Positions 35,543 to 44,469 of a stretch of DNA of 64,000 nt are shown here, one piece after another. The notes beneath the pieces are model-generated. The model was given only the letters and a program-made list of their open reading frames with translations, searched no databases and was not told the origin of the DNA. This stretch comes from DASXQK01 sp963724385 (lineage in GTDB: Bacteria; Pseudomonadota; Alphaproteobacteria; Dongiales; Dongiaceae): the NCBI GenBank assembly GCA_963724385.1, contig CAVRUJ010000002.1, positions 1,116,001-1,180,000 on the forward strand. The letters run 5' to 3'. A program made the position numbers and the translations under genes. The stretch's first letter is position 1; every line of letters begins with the position of its first letter.

Positions 35543-36915
35543 AGATACCAGTCGTATTCGCGGCTTGAGACAAAATCGAGAAAGCGCGCCCGCTCGTCGC
35601 GCTTCACCACGGCGTAGACCTTGAGGTAGCCGGGATCGATGTAGCGGGCGATGAGCGGGCTCGATTCCAGGCGGGCGAGTGCGGTTTCGAGGTCGAAGCT
35701 CAAGCCCGCATCGGCCGCATCGTCCCCGGCCCTGTCCTTGGGCTTGTCCGCTTCGAGCTTGTTGGCGATGCCGTGGTGAAGCCCGGCCAGGATCGCCGCC
35801 AGCACCAGGTGCGGATTGGCGTCGGCGCCGGCCACACGATGCTCGATCCGCCGCGCATGGCCGGGCCCGGCGGGCACGCGGAAGGCAACGCCCCGGTTGT
35901 TGTAGCCCCAATGACGGTTGAGGGGCACGAACTGCATCGGCCCGAAGCGCCGCATCGCATTCACGTTGGAGGCGAAGAGCGCGAAGCAGTCGGGCATGGT
36001 CTGCTGAAGCCCGGCGATCGCGTGGCGCAGCAGCTCGCTGCCGGCGGCGGAGCCGTCGTCGAAGGCGTTGCGGCCTGCCCGGTCGACCAGGCTCAGATGC
36101 ACGTGCATGCCCGAGCCGGAAGATTCGAGGAACGGCTTGGCCATGAAGCTCGCCCGCATGGCGTGGCCCTCCGCGGCGGCGGCAATCACGCGGCGCAACA
36201 GCACCCCATGATCGGCGGCGGCCAGCGGGTCGTCACCATGGTGGAGATTGATCTCGAACTGCCCGGCGCCCATTTCCGAGGAGATCATCGTGGCCGGCAC
36301 GCCCTGGATCCGGCAGAAGCGATCCACGTCGGCGAAGAACCCGGCCAGGGAATCGAGCTCGGCGATGCTGTTGGTGTCGGTCCTCACTTTCCGGCCGACG
36401 CTGGCGCGCCCGGCGATCCGCGGCCGGCCTTCGCCGTCGGGCTCCGGCTCGAACAGGAAGAATTCCAGCTCGACCGCCATCACTGGCCTGAGACCGAGGC
36501 CGACCAAAGGCTCCGCTGCCTTTCGCAGGAGCTGGCGCGGATCGACGAGCGAGCCATCGCGTCCCTCCGGCCTTTCGCCGACGATGACCTGGGCCAGCGG
36601 CTCCTTCGACCAGGGTACCGGGACGAGGCTGCCCGGCACCGGCACGAGAGTCGTGTCGGGGTCGCCGTCGCTGAAGCCGCGCCCGAGCGGATTAGAGGAA
36701 TCCCCATTCACGTCGAGGAGGAAATGGGACTGGGGCGACTGGATGCCTTCGTCGTAGAGGCTCTCCAGCTTCTCGATCGGGCAGCGCTTGCCCCGGGGCC
36801 GGCCGCAGATGTCGATGAAGAAGGCATCGAAATGCCGGATGTCCGGGTGCCGGGCGCGAAACTCGCGTGCCTCGGCGAGACCGGCCTCGTGCCGCGATAC
36901 CGGCTGATCGTTCAT
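35539..36915 (-). CDS. Glutamine-synthetase-family ligase, gamma-glutamylputrescine synthetase-like
   Basis: A 458-residue GS-fold ligase of the PuuA/GlnA-3 type that attaches glutamate to an amine with ATP. It shows metal and substrate motifs AVELEFFLFEPEP, EMGAGQFEINLHHGDDP, the histidine segment GSGMHVHLSL and the GADANPHLVLAAILAGLHHG signature. PuuA-type enzymes start putrescine breakdown; other members use ethanolamine or other amines. Its TGA overlaps the mutY GTG, so it is the first gene of a mutY operon, an unusual partner. A PatD-like dehydrogenase sits at 10.5 kb, but the two are not adjacent. Confidence 0.85.
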   Translation of the reverse strand: MNDQPVSRHEAGLAEAREFRARHPDIRHFDAFFIDICGRPRGKRCPIEKLESLYDEGIQSPQSHFLLDVNGDSSNPLGRGFSDGDPDTTLVPVPGSLVPVPWSKEPLAQVIVGERPEGRDGSLVDPRQLLRKAAEPLVGLGLRPVMAVELEFFLFEPEPDGEGRPRIAGRASVGRKVRTDTNSIAELDSLAGFFADVDRFCRIQGVPATMISSEMGAGQFEINLHHGDDPLAAADHGVLLRRVIAAAAEGHAMRASFMAKPFLESSGSGMHVHLSLVDRAGRNAFDDGSAAGSELLRHAIAGLQQTMPDCFALFASNVNAMRRFGPMQFVPLNRHWGYNNRGVAFRVPAGPGHARRIEHRVAGADANPHLVLAAILAGLHHGIANKLEADKPKDRAGDDAADAGLSFDLETALARLESSPLIARYIDPGYLKVYAVVKRDERARFLDFVSSREYDWYL

Positions 36916-36972
36916 CCTGGCGCCTCCCGGCCGATTGGTAGCATGGCCGGCAAAGCGATACGATAGAGGCCC

Positions 36973-37512
36973 ATGGCTGCCAAGATCGAGACTGCCAAAC
37001 CCGATCCCGAAAAACCGCCGAGCGACCGGCAGGCGCGCATGCGCCCGATCGCGGCCGAGCTCGGGTCCCTCATCGGCAAGCCCATGGGCAGGCGGGGCTT
37101 TGCCGAGGGCGGCCTCGTTGCCCATTGGCCGGCGGTGGTGGGCGAGGAGATCGCGCGGGCGACCGCGCCCCTCAAGCTCGCCTTCCCCCGGGGCGAGCGG
37201 CGCGAGGGAACCTTGACCCTTCGGGTCGCCGGCGCCCACGCCACGGAGATCCAGCATCTCGTTCCCCAGATCCTGCAACGGATCAACGGCTATCTCGGCT
37301 ATGCCGCCATCGCGCGCTTGAAGCTGGAGCAGGGTCGCCTGCCCAAGCCGCGCCCCCCTGCCATGCGCGAGCCGGACCCGCTTCAGCCCGCGGAACAGGC
37401 GGCGCTCGACGCGACGGTGAGCCGAATCGGAGACCCGGACCTGCGCCGCGCTCTCGATGCGCTCGGGCGCGCGGTCAAGGGGTTGCGCCGACCCACGAAT
37501 CCTGCCAAATAG
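36973..37512 (+). CDS. DUF721 (DciA-like) protein
   Basis: A 179-residue DUF721 protein. The domain core is GFAEGGLVAHWPAVVGEEIA followed by LTLRVAGAHATEIQHLVPQI and INGYLGYAAIARLKL. DciA proteins of this family recruit replicative helicase in bacteria lacking DnaC or DnaI; alphaproteobacterial members usually lie next to mutY, dsbA and smc, as here. The C-terminus is a basic, Pro-rich tail. The start at 36973 gives a 20-residue basic leader. Confidence 0.85.
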   Translation: MAAKIETAKPDPEKPPSDRQARMRPIAAELGSLIGKPMGRRGFAEGGLVAHWPAVVGEEIARATAPLKLAFPRGERREGTLTLRVAGAHATEIQHLVPQILQRINGYLGYAAIARLKLEQGRLPKPRPPAMREPDPLQPAEQAALDATVSRIGDPDLRRALDALGRAVKGLRRPTNPAK

Positions 37513-37614
37513 CCGCCGACTGGCAGGAAGCCGTTGCCGGGCTTGCTTTCGGGGCGAGCGAGCCCAGAGCGCCGGCCAAAAGGGGCCTGTCTCCAAGAGC
37601 CTGAAGGAGGCTCC

Positions 37615-38247
37615 ATGCGCAAGCTCACCGTCGTCTTCGCCGTCGCCTTTGCAGCCCTTGTGGTCGGCGCGCAATGGCCGGGCTCAGGCTCGGGCCAAGC
37701 CATGGCGGCCGATGCGCCGGCCATCTATCCCGATGACATGTACATGGGAAAGCCCGACGCCAAGGTGACGGTGATCGAGTTCGCCTCCCTCTCCTGCCCC
37801 CATTGCGCCGCGTTCAACAACGACGTGCTGCCCAAGATCAAGACCGACTACATGGACAAGGGGCTGGTGCGCTGGGTCTACCGCGACTTCCCGCTGAACC
37901 GGGACGCGTTCCTGGCTGCCATCCTCACCCATTGTGCCTCGCCGATCCGCTATTTCTCCCTCGTCGATTCGCTGTTTCACAGCCAGAGCTTCTGGGAGAC
38001 CCAACCCGATGTCCTGGTCGCCCTGAAACAGATCGGCGCCAGCGAGGGCGTGGACGAGAAGACCTTCGACGCCTGCATCGACAACCAGGAGCTGAAGGAC
38101 AAGATCCTCGCCCGCTACAAGGAGGCGGGTGACAAGTACCAGGTCAACGCCACGCCCTCCTTCCTCATCAACGGCAAGCTCTATTCCGGCGAGATGCCCT
38201 ACGAGGATTTCAAGAAGATCCTGGACGAGGCGCTCGGCGCCTCATGA
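37615..38247 (+). CDS. DsbA-family thiol:disulfide oxidoreductase
   Basis: A 210-residue periplasmic thioredoxin-fold protein. The signal peptide is KLTVVFAVAFAALVVGAQWP, and the mature part has IEFASLSCPHCAAFNNDVLP (active site CPHC) and the cis-Pro loop NATPSFLINGKLY. It oxidises or isomerises disulfides. AAGGAGG lies 4 bases before the ATG. It sits directly ahead of smc, the usual alphaproteobacterial order. Confidence 0.93.
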   Translation: MRKLTVVFAVAFAALVVGAQWPGSGSGQAMAADAPAIYPDDMYMGKPDAKVTVIEFASLSCPHCAAFNNDVLPKIKTDYMDKGLVRWVYRDFPLNRDAFLAAILTHCASPIRYFSLVDSLFHSQSFWETQPDVLVALKQIGASEGVDEKTFDACIDNQELKDKILARYKEAGDKYQVNATPSFLINGKLYSGEMPYEDFKKILDEALGAS

Positions 38248-38268
38248 TCGCAGCAGGCTAAGGCCGCC

Positions 38269-41200
38269 TTGGTCAGTTTCACCAAACTCCGCGTCACCGG
38301 CTTCAAGTCCTTCGTCGACCCGACCGAGCTCGTCATTGATCCGGGGCTGACCGGCATTGTCGGGCCGAACGGCTGCGGCAAGTCCAACCTCGTCGAGGCG
38401 CTGCGCTGGGTCATGGGCGAGACCTCGGCCAAGCGCATGCGCGGCGGCGAGATGGACGACGTGATCTTCTCCGGGAACGCCGACCGGCCGGCGCGCAACG
38501 TCTGCGAGGTCGAGGTCCTGCTGGACAATGCGGACCGCAAGGTTCCAGCGATGTTCAATGAGTTCGAAATCCTGGAGGTGCGCCGGCGGATCGATCGCGG
38601 TTCCGGTTCCAGCTACGAGGTCAACGGCCGCGAGGCCCGGGCGCGGGACGTGCAGCTGCTCTTTGCCGACGCGGCGACGGGCGCCCATTCCACGGCCCTG
38701 GTGAGCCAGGGCCGCATCGGCGCCCTCATCAACGCCAAGCCGACCGACAGGCGCGCCCTGCTCGAGGAAGCCGCGGGCATCACCGGGCTCCATTCCCGCC
38801 GGCATGAAGCGGAGCTGCGCCTGCGCGCGGCCGAGGCAAATCTCGCCCGGCTCGACGACGTCATCATCACGCTGGAAGGCCAGTTCCAGGCGCTGAAGAA
38901 GCAGGCCCGCCAGGCCGTGCGCTACCGCAACATCGCCGACCAGCTTCGCCGGGCCGAGGCCGTGCTGATGCATCTGCAATGGCGCGAGGCGAGCGCGCGT
39001 GCCGCCGAGGCCGAGGCCGGCCTCGTCGAGGCCGAGCGGGAGGTCGCGGAGGCCACGGGCCGCACCGCGGCCGCATCGACGCGCCAGGCCGATGCGGCGA
39101 CGGCCCTGCCGCCGCTGCGCCAGGCCGAGGTCGCGGCCGCCGCCGAGCTCCAACGCCTGACCATCGCCGCGGCCGGGCTGGACGAGGAGGAAAACCGGGT
39201 CCGCGCCCAGACCGCGGAGGCGGAGCGCCGGCGCGAGCAGATTCTGGCCGATATCGGCCGCGAGGAGACTCTCGCCGCCGATGCCGATGCCGCCGGCCAG
39301 CGCCTCGCCGAGGAAGCGATATCGATCGAGCTGGCCGAATCCGAGGCCGCGGGCCTCGCCGAGGAAGCATCCCGCGCGCTTGCCGCAGCGGAAACGGCGG
39401 CGGCGGAGGCCGAAGCCGAGCTACTGACCTTGGGCCAGCAGATCGCCACGGGCGAAGCGCGCGAGACTTCCCTTGCCCGCCGCGCCGAGGAGCTGACCCT
39501 TCGTCTTCAGCGCCTGGAAATGCGCCGCGCCGAGATCGCGGGCGAACGCGCACCGTTGGAAGAAGCGGCGAAAGACAACAGCATCCGCCGCGCGGCCGAG
39601 GCGGCTCTCACCGAGGCCGAGACGGCGCTGGCTGAGGCCGAAACCGCGGCCGGCGAAGCCGCGGCGGCGCGCGGCGCGGCGGCGGCAAAGCTGGCCGGCT
39701 TGCGCGAACCCATGGACGCGGCGCGGGCGGCCCGCGACAGGCTGGCAGCCGAGGCCGCGGCGCTCGCCGAGCTCGTCGCCGCCCATGAATCCGATCTCTG
39801 GCCGCCGCTCATCGACCAGCTCACGGTCTCGCCGGGTTTCGAAACGGCGCTGGGTGCTGCCCTCGGCGATGATCTCACGGCGGCGACCGACGAAGGCGCG
39901 CCTCGCCACTGGCGAAGCCTTCCGCCGACGGCGCCAGGCCCCGCCCTGCCGCAGGGAGCGGAGCCGCTGTCCAATCGCGTGCAGGCGCCCGCGCTGCTGG
40001 GCCGGCGCCTGTCCCAGATCGGTGTCGTGCCTGACATGGAGACCGGGCGAAGGCTCGCTGACCTTCTCGCCCAAGGCCAGCGCCTGGTCACCCGCGATGG
40101 TGCGCTTTGGCGCTGGGATGGGCTGGCCATCGCTGCCGGCGCGCCGAGCGCAGCGGCCGTGCGTCTGGCCCAGCGCAATCGTCGCGGGATCCTGGTCGGC
40201 GAACTCGCCGACTGCGAGGCGCGGCTCGCCGCCAACGAGACAACCTTCGCCGAGGCCCGTAGCGCCGAGCGGGCGGCAGCCGAGAGGGACGAAGCCTGCC
40301 GCCAGGCCCTGCAACGCGCCTATCGGGAAACAGATCGCGCGCGCCAGGCCCTGGCGGAGGCCCAGGCCCAGGCCCTTCAGCGCGACAGCCGGCTTCAGTC
40401 CCTGATCCAGGCGGCGGACGAGGTCGAGCATGCGCGGGCCGAGGCGGTCGCAGCCGAGGCCTCCACCGCTGCCGAGCGGGCTGCCTTGCCCGATCTCGCC
40501 ATCGGCCGGGCGCGACTCGCCGAACTGAAGGCCGCCCTCGCCAACAAGCGCAGCTACCTGATCGAATGCCGGGCCGCGGCCGACCGCCTGGCGCGGGAGG
40601 CCGAGGCCCGCCGGTCGCGGCTCGCGGCCATTGCCGAGGAGAGCCGGTCCTGGCGCGAACGCGCCGAAGCGGCGCAAGGGCGGCTCGCCGACTTCGCCCA
40701 ACGGCGCGCCGCCATCGCCGGCGAGATCGAGCGCCTGGCCCGCCGGCCGGCCGAAATCGCCGAGCAGCGCGCCGCCCTCGGCGCACTGATCGAGAGTGCC
40801 GCCGCCGCGCGGCGCAGCGCCGCCGACCGCCTGGCAGCAGCGGAAACGACCCTGGCCGAGGCCGACCGGGCCTTGAAGTCCGCCGAAGCCGAGCTTGCCG
40901 GCGCGCGAGAATCGCGGGTCCGTGCCGAGGGCCTGGTCGCCCAGGCGAGCGAGGCTCAGGGCCTGCTGGCGGCCCATATCCGCGAGCGCCTCGATTGTGC
41001 GCCCGAGGAGACTTTGGCTCTGGCCGAGATCGACCCCGGCGAGGAATTGCCCGCCCGCGAGCAGATCGAAAGCCGCATCCAGCGCCTGACCCGGGAGCGC
41101 GAGAACATCGGTCCGGTCAATCTCCGGGCCGAAGCCGAGGCGACGGAGATGGATACCCAGCTCTCCGGCCTGAAGAGCGAGCGCGGCGACCTGGTGAATG

Positions 41201-41733
41201 CCATCGCCCGGCTGCGCCAGGGCATCGCCAGCCTGAACCGCGAAGGGCGCGAGCGCCTGCTCGCCGCCTTCGAGGTGGTGAACAAGAATTTCGGCGAGCT
41301 GTTCATGCGGCTCTTCGGCGGCGGCCGGGCCCATCTCGCCTTGACAGAACAGGAAGATCCGCTGGAAGCCGGGCTCGAAATCATGGCGAGCCCGCCGGGC
41401 AAGCGCCTGCAGCTCATGTCGCTGCTTTCGGGCGGCGAGCAGGCGCTGACGGCGCTGGCATTGCTGTTCGCCGTCTTCCTCGCCAACCCGGCGCCGATCT
41501 GCGTGCTGGACGAGGTGGATGCGCCGCTGGACGACGCCAATGTCGACCGCTTCTGCAGCCTGATCGAAGAGATGGGCCATGGCAGCGCCACCCGGTTCCT
41601 GGTCATCACCCATCACCGCATGACCATGGCCCGGATGGACCGCCTGTTCGGCGTCACCATGGCCGAGCGCGGCGTCTCCCAGCTCGTTTCCGTCGACCTG
41701 CAGCAGGCCGACGGGCTGCGCGCGACGGCGTGA
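38269..41733 (+). CDS. smc: Chromosome segregation protein SMC
   Basis: A 1154-residue SMC ATPase that condenses and segregates chromosomes with ScpAB. The N-terminus has FTKLRVTGFKSFVDPTELVI and the Walker A GPNGCGKSNLVEALRWVMGE. Two long, Ala/Glu/Arg-rich coiled coils (about residues 170-500 and 660-930) flank a hinge near 510-640. The C-terminus has the signature LSGGEQALTALALLFAVF and Walker B ICVLDEVDAPLDD. The start is TTG at 38269, 21 bases after dsbA; no ATG fits. The coiled-coil antisense strand shows long false reading frames. Confidence 0.95.
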   Translation: MVSFTKLRVTGFKSFVDPTELVIDPGLTGIVGPNGCGKSNLVEALRWVMGETSAKRMRGGEMDDVIFSGNADRPARNVCEVEVLLDNADRKVPAMFNEFEILEVRRRIDRGSGSSYEVNGREARARDVQLLFADAATGAHSTALVSQGRIGALINAKPTDRRALLEEAAGITGLHSRRHEAELRLRAAEANLARLDDVIITLEGQFQALKKQARQAVRYRNIADQLRRAEAVLMHLQWREASARAAEAEAGLVEAEREVAEATGRTAAASTRQADAATALPPLRQAEVAAAAELQRLTIAAAGLDEEENRVRAQTAEAERRREQILADIGREETLAADADAAGQRLAEEAISIELAESEAAGLAEEASRALAAAETAAAEAEAELLTLGQQIATGEARETSLARRAEELTLRLQRLEMRRAEIAGERAPLEEAAKDNSIRRAAEAALTEAETALAEAETAAGEAAAARGAAAAKLAGLREPMDAARAARDRLAAEAAALAELVAAHESDLWPPLIDQLTVSPGFETALGAALGDDLTAATDEGAPRHWRSLPPTAPGPALPQGAEPLSNRVQAPALLGRRLSQIGVVPDMETGRRLADLLAQGQRLVTRDGALWRWDGLAIAAGAPSAAAVRLAQRNRRGILVGELADCEARLAANETTFAEARSAERAAAERDEACRQALQRAYRETDRARQALAEAQAQALQRDSRLQSLIQAADEVEHARAEAVAAEASTAAERAALPDLAIGRARLAELKAALANKRSYLIECRAAADRLAREAEARRSRLAAIAEESRSWRERAEAAQGRLADFAQRRAAIAGEIERLARRPAEIAEQRAALGALIESAAAARRSAADRLAAAETTLAEADRALKSAEAELAGARESRVRAEGLVAQASEAQGLLAAHIRERLDCAPEETLALAEIDPGEELPAREQIESRIQRLTRERENIGPVNLRAEAEATEMDTQLSGLKSERGDLVNAIARLRQGIASLNREGRERLLAAFEVVNKNFGELFMRLFGGGRAHLALTEQEDPLEAGLEIMASPPGKRLQLMSLLSGGEQALTALALLFAVFLANPAPICVLDEVDAPLDDANVDRFCSLIEEMGHGSATRFLVITHHRMTMARMDRLFGVTMAERGVSQLVSVDLQQADGLRATA

Positions 41734-41866
41734 AATCCTGCCTATCTTTCAATGACTTGTGCGACATCCGGCCGCGCTTGACAGGGGTTGGGTCGGCCCT
41801 TAAGGTGCCGGCGCCTCGGGGCCCTGGGAAGTGGGCGGCCGCGGGGCCGCTTGACCTCGGCGACCG

Positions 41867-42172
41867 ATGAGCGAGGGGGAGCCCCCGACACGGTTGGATG
41901 ATCTCGACGCCCGTTTGCGCCGCTTGCGCGAGCGGACGTCCGAAGAGGATGCGACGCCGCCTGGCAGGGAACTGCAATCGAGTTCCGCCGCCGGCTTCGC
42001 CCTTCGGATCGGGATCGAGCTTCTAGCGGCTCTGCTGGTCGGCGGGGGAATCGGCTGGCTGCTGGACCATTGGTTCGGCACCCTGCCGCTCTTCCTGATC
42101 GTCTTCTTCCTCCTGGGTGCCTGCGCAGGCATGCTCAACGTCTTCCGGGCGGGCCGGGAGATCAACCGGTGA
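41867..42172 (+). CDS. atpI: ATP synthase assembly protein I (AtpI/AtpZ family)
   Basis: A 101-residue protein with two transmembrane helices (about residues 45-65 and 72-92, with GGGIGWLLDHWFGTLPLFL), matching the AtpI family that aids assembly of the F0 c-ring. Its N-terminus is basic and cytoplasmic. It opens the F0 operon directly before atpB. The ATG at 41867 lies 133 bases after smc. Confidence 0.88.
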   Translation: MSEGEPPTRLDDLDARLRRLRERTSEEDATPPGRELQSSSAAGFALRIGIELLAALLVGGGIGWLLDHWFGTLPLFLIVFFLLGACAGMLNVFRAGREINR

Positions 42173-42188
42173 AGCGCGAGAGTGCCCT

Positions 42189-42926
42189 TTGTCCCACGGT
42201 GCCAGCCCCCTCGAGCAATTCCTGATCCGCCGCATCTTCGAGCTGCATATCGGCGGCCTCGACATCTCCTTCACCAACTCCTCGCTGTTCATGATCATCG
42301 CCGTGGTCGGGATCACGGCCTTCCTCAATCTCAGCATGCGCAAGTCGGCCCTGGTGCCGGGGCGCTGGCAGTCGATGGCCGAGCTCTCCTACGAGTTCAT
42401 CGCCAACGTGGTGCGCGAGAACGCGGGCAGCGAGGGAATGGCCTATTTTCCCTTCGTCTTCACGCTGTTCATGTTCATCCTGTTCTGCAACCTGCTCGGC
42501 CTCATCCCATACTCCTTCACAGTGACGAGCCATATCATCGTCACCTTTGCGCTGGCGGCCGTCGTTTTCCTCGGCGTCACGGCCATCGGCTTCGCCAAAC
42601 ATGGCCTCAAGTTCCTGCGGCTGTTCGTGCCCTCCGGCGTGCCGATCGCACTGCTCCCGCTCATCGTCCTCATCGAGCTCATCAGCTACCTGACGCGGCC
42701 GATCAGCCTCTCGGTGCGCCTGTTCGCCAACATGATGGCCGGCCATACCATGCTGAAGGTCTTCGCCGGCTTCGTCGTCGCGCTCGGCATCTGGCTCGGC
42801 TGGGCGCCGCTCGCCTTCATCGTCGCGCTGATCGCGCTCGAGTTCGGCATCGCCATCCTGCAGGCCTATGTCTTCGCGATCCTTTCCTGCATCTACCTGC
42901 ACGATGCCATGCATCCCCATCACTGA
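42189..42926 (+). CDS. atpB: F-type ATP synthase subunit a
   Basis: A 245-residue membrane subunit forming the proton half-channels. It has the alphaproteobacterial opening ASPLEQFLIRRIFELHIGGL and the essential Arg in LTRPISLSVRLFANMMAGHT. The first ORF start is inside atpI; the best start is TTG at 42189, giving SHGASPLEQ as in relatives. It lies 17 bases after atpI. Confidence 0.9.
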   Translation: MSHGASPLEQFLIRRIFELHIGGLDISFTNSSLFMIIAVVGITAFLNLSMRKSALVPGRWQSMAELSYEFIANVVRENAGSEGMAYFPFVFTLFMFILFCNLLGLIPYSFTVTSHIIVTFALAAVVFLGVTAIGFAKHGLKFLRLFVPSGVPIALLPLIVLIELISYLTRPISLSVRLFANMMAGHTMLKVFAGFVVALGIWLGWAPLAFIVALIALEFGIAILQAYVFAILSCIYLHDAMHPHH

Positions 42927-42959
42927 TCCGAAACTTTTCAGCCAGAAGGAACCACGCAC

Positions 42960-43187
42960 ATGGACGCAAATGCCGCCAAGCTGATCGGCGCCGGTCTCGC
43001 CACCATTTCGCTGGCGGGCGTCGGCATCGGCATCGGCCAGATCTTCGGCAGCTATGTCTCTGCCGCGATTCGCAACCCCGCCGCGGCGCCGAAGCAGTTC
43101 GGCAACGTGCTGCTGGGCTTCGCGCTGACCGAGGCCGTCGCGCTCTACGCCCTCGTCATCGCGATGCTGCTGCTGTTCGTGTTCTAA
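42960..43187 (+). CDS. atpE: F-type ATP synthase subunit c
   Basis: A 75-residue proteolipid that forms the rotor ring. It has two transmembrane helices joined by the polar loop AAIRNPAAAPKQFG, and the proton-carrying Glu in GFALTEAVALYALVIAMLLL. Glu is the ion-binding residue; the sodium-type extra Gln/Ser-Thr set is not seen, so proton use is likely. Confidence 0.97.
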   Translation: MDANAAKLIGAGLATISLAGVGIGIGQIFGSYVSAAIRNPAAAPKQFGNVLLGFALTEAVALYALVIAMLLLFVF

Positions 43188-43197
43188 GCCGAAGCCG

Positions 43198-43689
43198 ATG
43201 CCGCAGCTCAACTTCGCGGACTACCCGCCGCAGCTGATCTGGCTCGCCATCACCTTCGTGGCTCTGTACCTGATCATCTCGCGGTTGGCGCTGCCGCGCG
43301 TCGGCGCGGCGCTCGGGGCGCGTCAAGCGAAGCTGACGGAAGACCTCGACCGGGCCGAGAAACTGAAGGCCGAGGCCGAGGCAACGCTCGCGGCCTATCA
43401 CAAGGCGATCGCGGAAGCCCGCGCCGGCAGCCAGGCGGAGCTGAAGCGGGCCGCCGCCGACATGGCAGCCGAAGCGAGCCGGCGCGAAGCGGCTTTCGCG
43501 GCGGAGATCGGCGCCAGGACCAAGACAGCCGAGGATGGGATCGCCGCCGCCAGGGCCGCGGCGCTCGGCGACCTGCGCGTCGCCGCGGGCGAAACTGCGC
43601 GCGCGCTGGTCGCCAGGCTTTCCGGCAGCGAACCAGATGCAGCGGCGGTCGAGCGCGCGTTGACCACGGCCGAAGGGGTCAGGCACTGA
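43198..43689 (+). CDS. atpF': F-type ATP synthase subunit b'
   Basis: A 163-residue stalk subunit with an N-terminal membrane helix (PPQLIWLAITFVALYLIISR) and a long charged coiled coil, with the canonical PRVGAALGARQAKLTEDLDR after the helix. Alphaproteobacteria carry both b and b'; this is the b' copy, the first of the pair. It overlaps the next gene by one base. Confidence 0.93.
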   Translation: MPQLNFADYPPQLIWLAITFVALYLIISRLALPRVGAALGARQAKLTEDLDRAEKLKAEAEATLAAYHKAIAEARAGSQAELKRAAADMAAEASRREAAFAAEIGARTKTAEDGIAAARAAALGDLRVAAGETARALVARLSGSEPDAAAVERALTTAEGVRH

Positions 43690-44177
43690 TGGAACTGCTG
43701 CGCGACCCGGAGACCTGGATCGCCGTCGCCTTCCTGGCCTTTCTGGCGGTGGCGGCGAAGCCGATCTTCCGCGCCGTCGTCAAGGGCCTCGACGCCCGGG
43801 CCGAGCGCATCCGCAACGATCTCGCCGAAGCCGAACGCCTGCGTCGCGAGGCCGAGGCGCTCCTGGCCGACTATCAGGCCAAGCAGCGCGCCGCGGCCGA
43901 GGAGGCGGCGGGGATGCTCGCCCGCGCCCGCGAGGAAGCCCAGGTCCTGAAGAAGGAAGCGGCGGCCAACTTGGAAGCCTTGCTGAAGCGGCGCGAGCGC
44001 ATGGCGCTGGACAAGATCGCCCAGGCCGAAGCCGAGGCGAAGGCCGAGGTCCAGGCCCGCGCCGTGGACCTCGCCGTCGCCGCGGCGGCTCTGGTTCTGG
44101 AGCAGCAGGCCGCCGGCCCGCTTTCCGCCCGTCTCATCGACCAGGCCATCGGCGAGCTCGCGCAGAAGCTGCATTAG
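43689..44177 (+). CDS. atpF: F-type ATP synthase subunit b
   Basis: A 162-residue stalk subunit with the opening WIAVAFLAFLAVAAKPIFRA, then a charged, Ala-rich coiled coil (DLAEAERLRREAEALLADYQ). It pairs with b' to hold the stator. The last gene of the F0 operon; F1 genes are not in this window and must be elsewhere. It ends directly against a palindromic repeat cluster. Confidence 0.93.
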   Translation: MELLRDPETWIAVAFLAFLAVAAKPIFRAVVKGLDARAERIRNDLAEAERLRREAEALLADYQAKQRAAAEEAAGMLARAREEAQVLKKEAAANLEALLKRRERMALDKIAQAEAEAKAEVQARAVDLAVAAAALVLEQQAAGPLSARLIDQAIGELAQKLH

Positions 44178-44178
44178 A

Positions 44179-44278
44179 GCATTTTCCGCCGAAGTGGGCA
44201 CCGGTTCGGCGTAGAAAATGCGACCAGACCAAGGAATCTAGAGCATGTTTCGATTCAATCGGATCGAAACATGCTCTA
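44179..44278. repeat. Paired intergenic palindromes after the F0 operon
   Basis: Two hairpins lie back to back. The first pairs GCATTTTCCGCCGAA (44179-44193) with TTCGGCGTAGAAAATGC (44205-44221) around a GC-rich loop. The second pairs TAGAGCATGTTTCGAT (44239-44254) with its exact complement (44263-44278) over an 8-base loop. This layout is a common dispersed element of Rhizobiales and relatives. It may also stop atpF transcription. Confidence 0.7.
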
Positions 44279-44329
44279 AGCGGCCCGACCGAGTAGCGGG
44301 TACGCCTCGCCAAGAATTTTCTCATCTGT

Positions 44330-44430
44330 CATGCCCGTGCTCGTCACGGGCATCCATGTCTTCCATCCTTGGATAACAATTCGTGGATGGCCGGGTCTCG
44401 GCCGCAAACTGCGGCCGGCCCGGCCATGAC
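44330..44430. repeat. Intergenic palindromic element (ATGCCCG / GGCCATGAC type)
   Basis: A nested inverted repeat: ATGCCCGTG (44331-44339) pairs with CACGGGCAT (44345-44353), and ATGGCCGGG (44387-44395) with CCCGGCCAT (44419-44427), the latter enclosing a further GGCCGCA/TGCGGCC stem. The outer GTCATGCCCG and CGGCCATGAC ends resemble each other. The type is known as a dispersed repeat in alphaproteobacterial genomes. Nothing else lies in 44178-44469. Confidence 0.6.
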
Positions 44431-44469
44431 GAATGTTGATACGCAATCTCCAGGGATCGGCAGAAAAGT

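Noticed and set aside
39421..41616. 731-codon antisense frame within smc
   Set aside because: Antisense of the Ala/Glu-rich coiled coils, which rarely give stops on the other strand. No start site or domain.
42117..42188. Upstream start of atpB inside atpI
   Set aside because: It adds residues with no homology; relatives begin at about SHGASPLEQ, which fits the TTG at 42189.
44179..44430. CRISPR array
   Set aside because: Repeats are palindromes of different lengths and families, not evenly spaced direct repeats; no cas genes.
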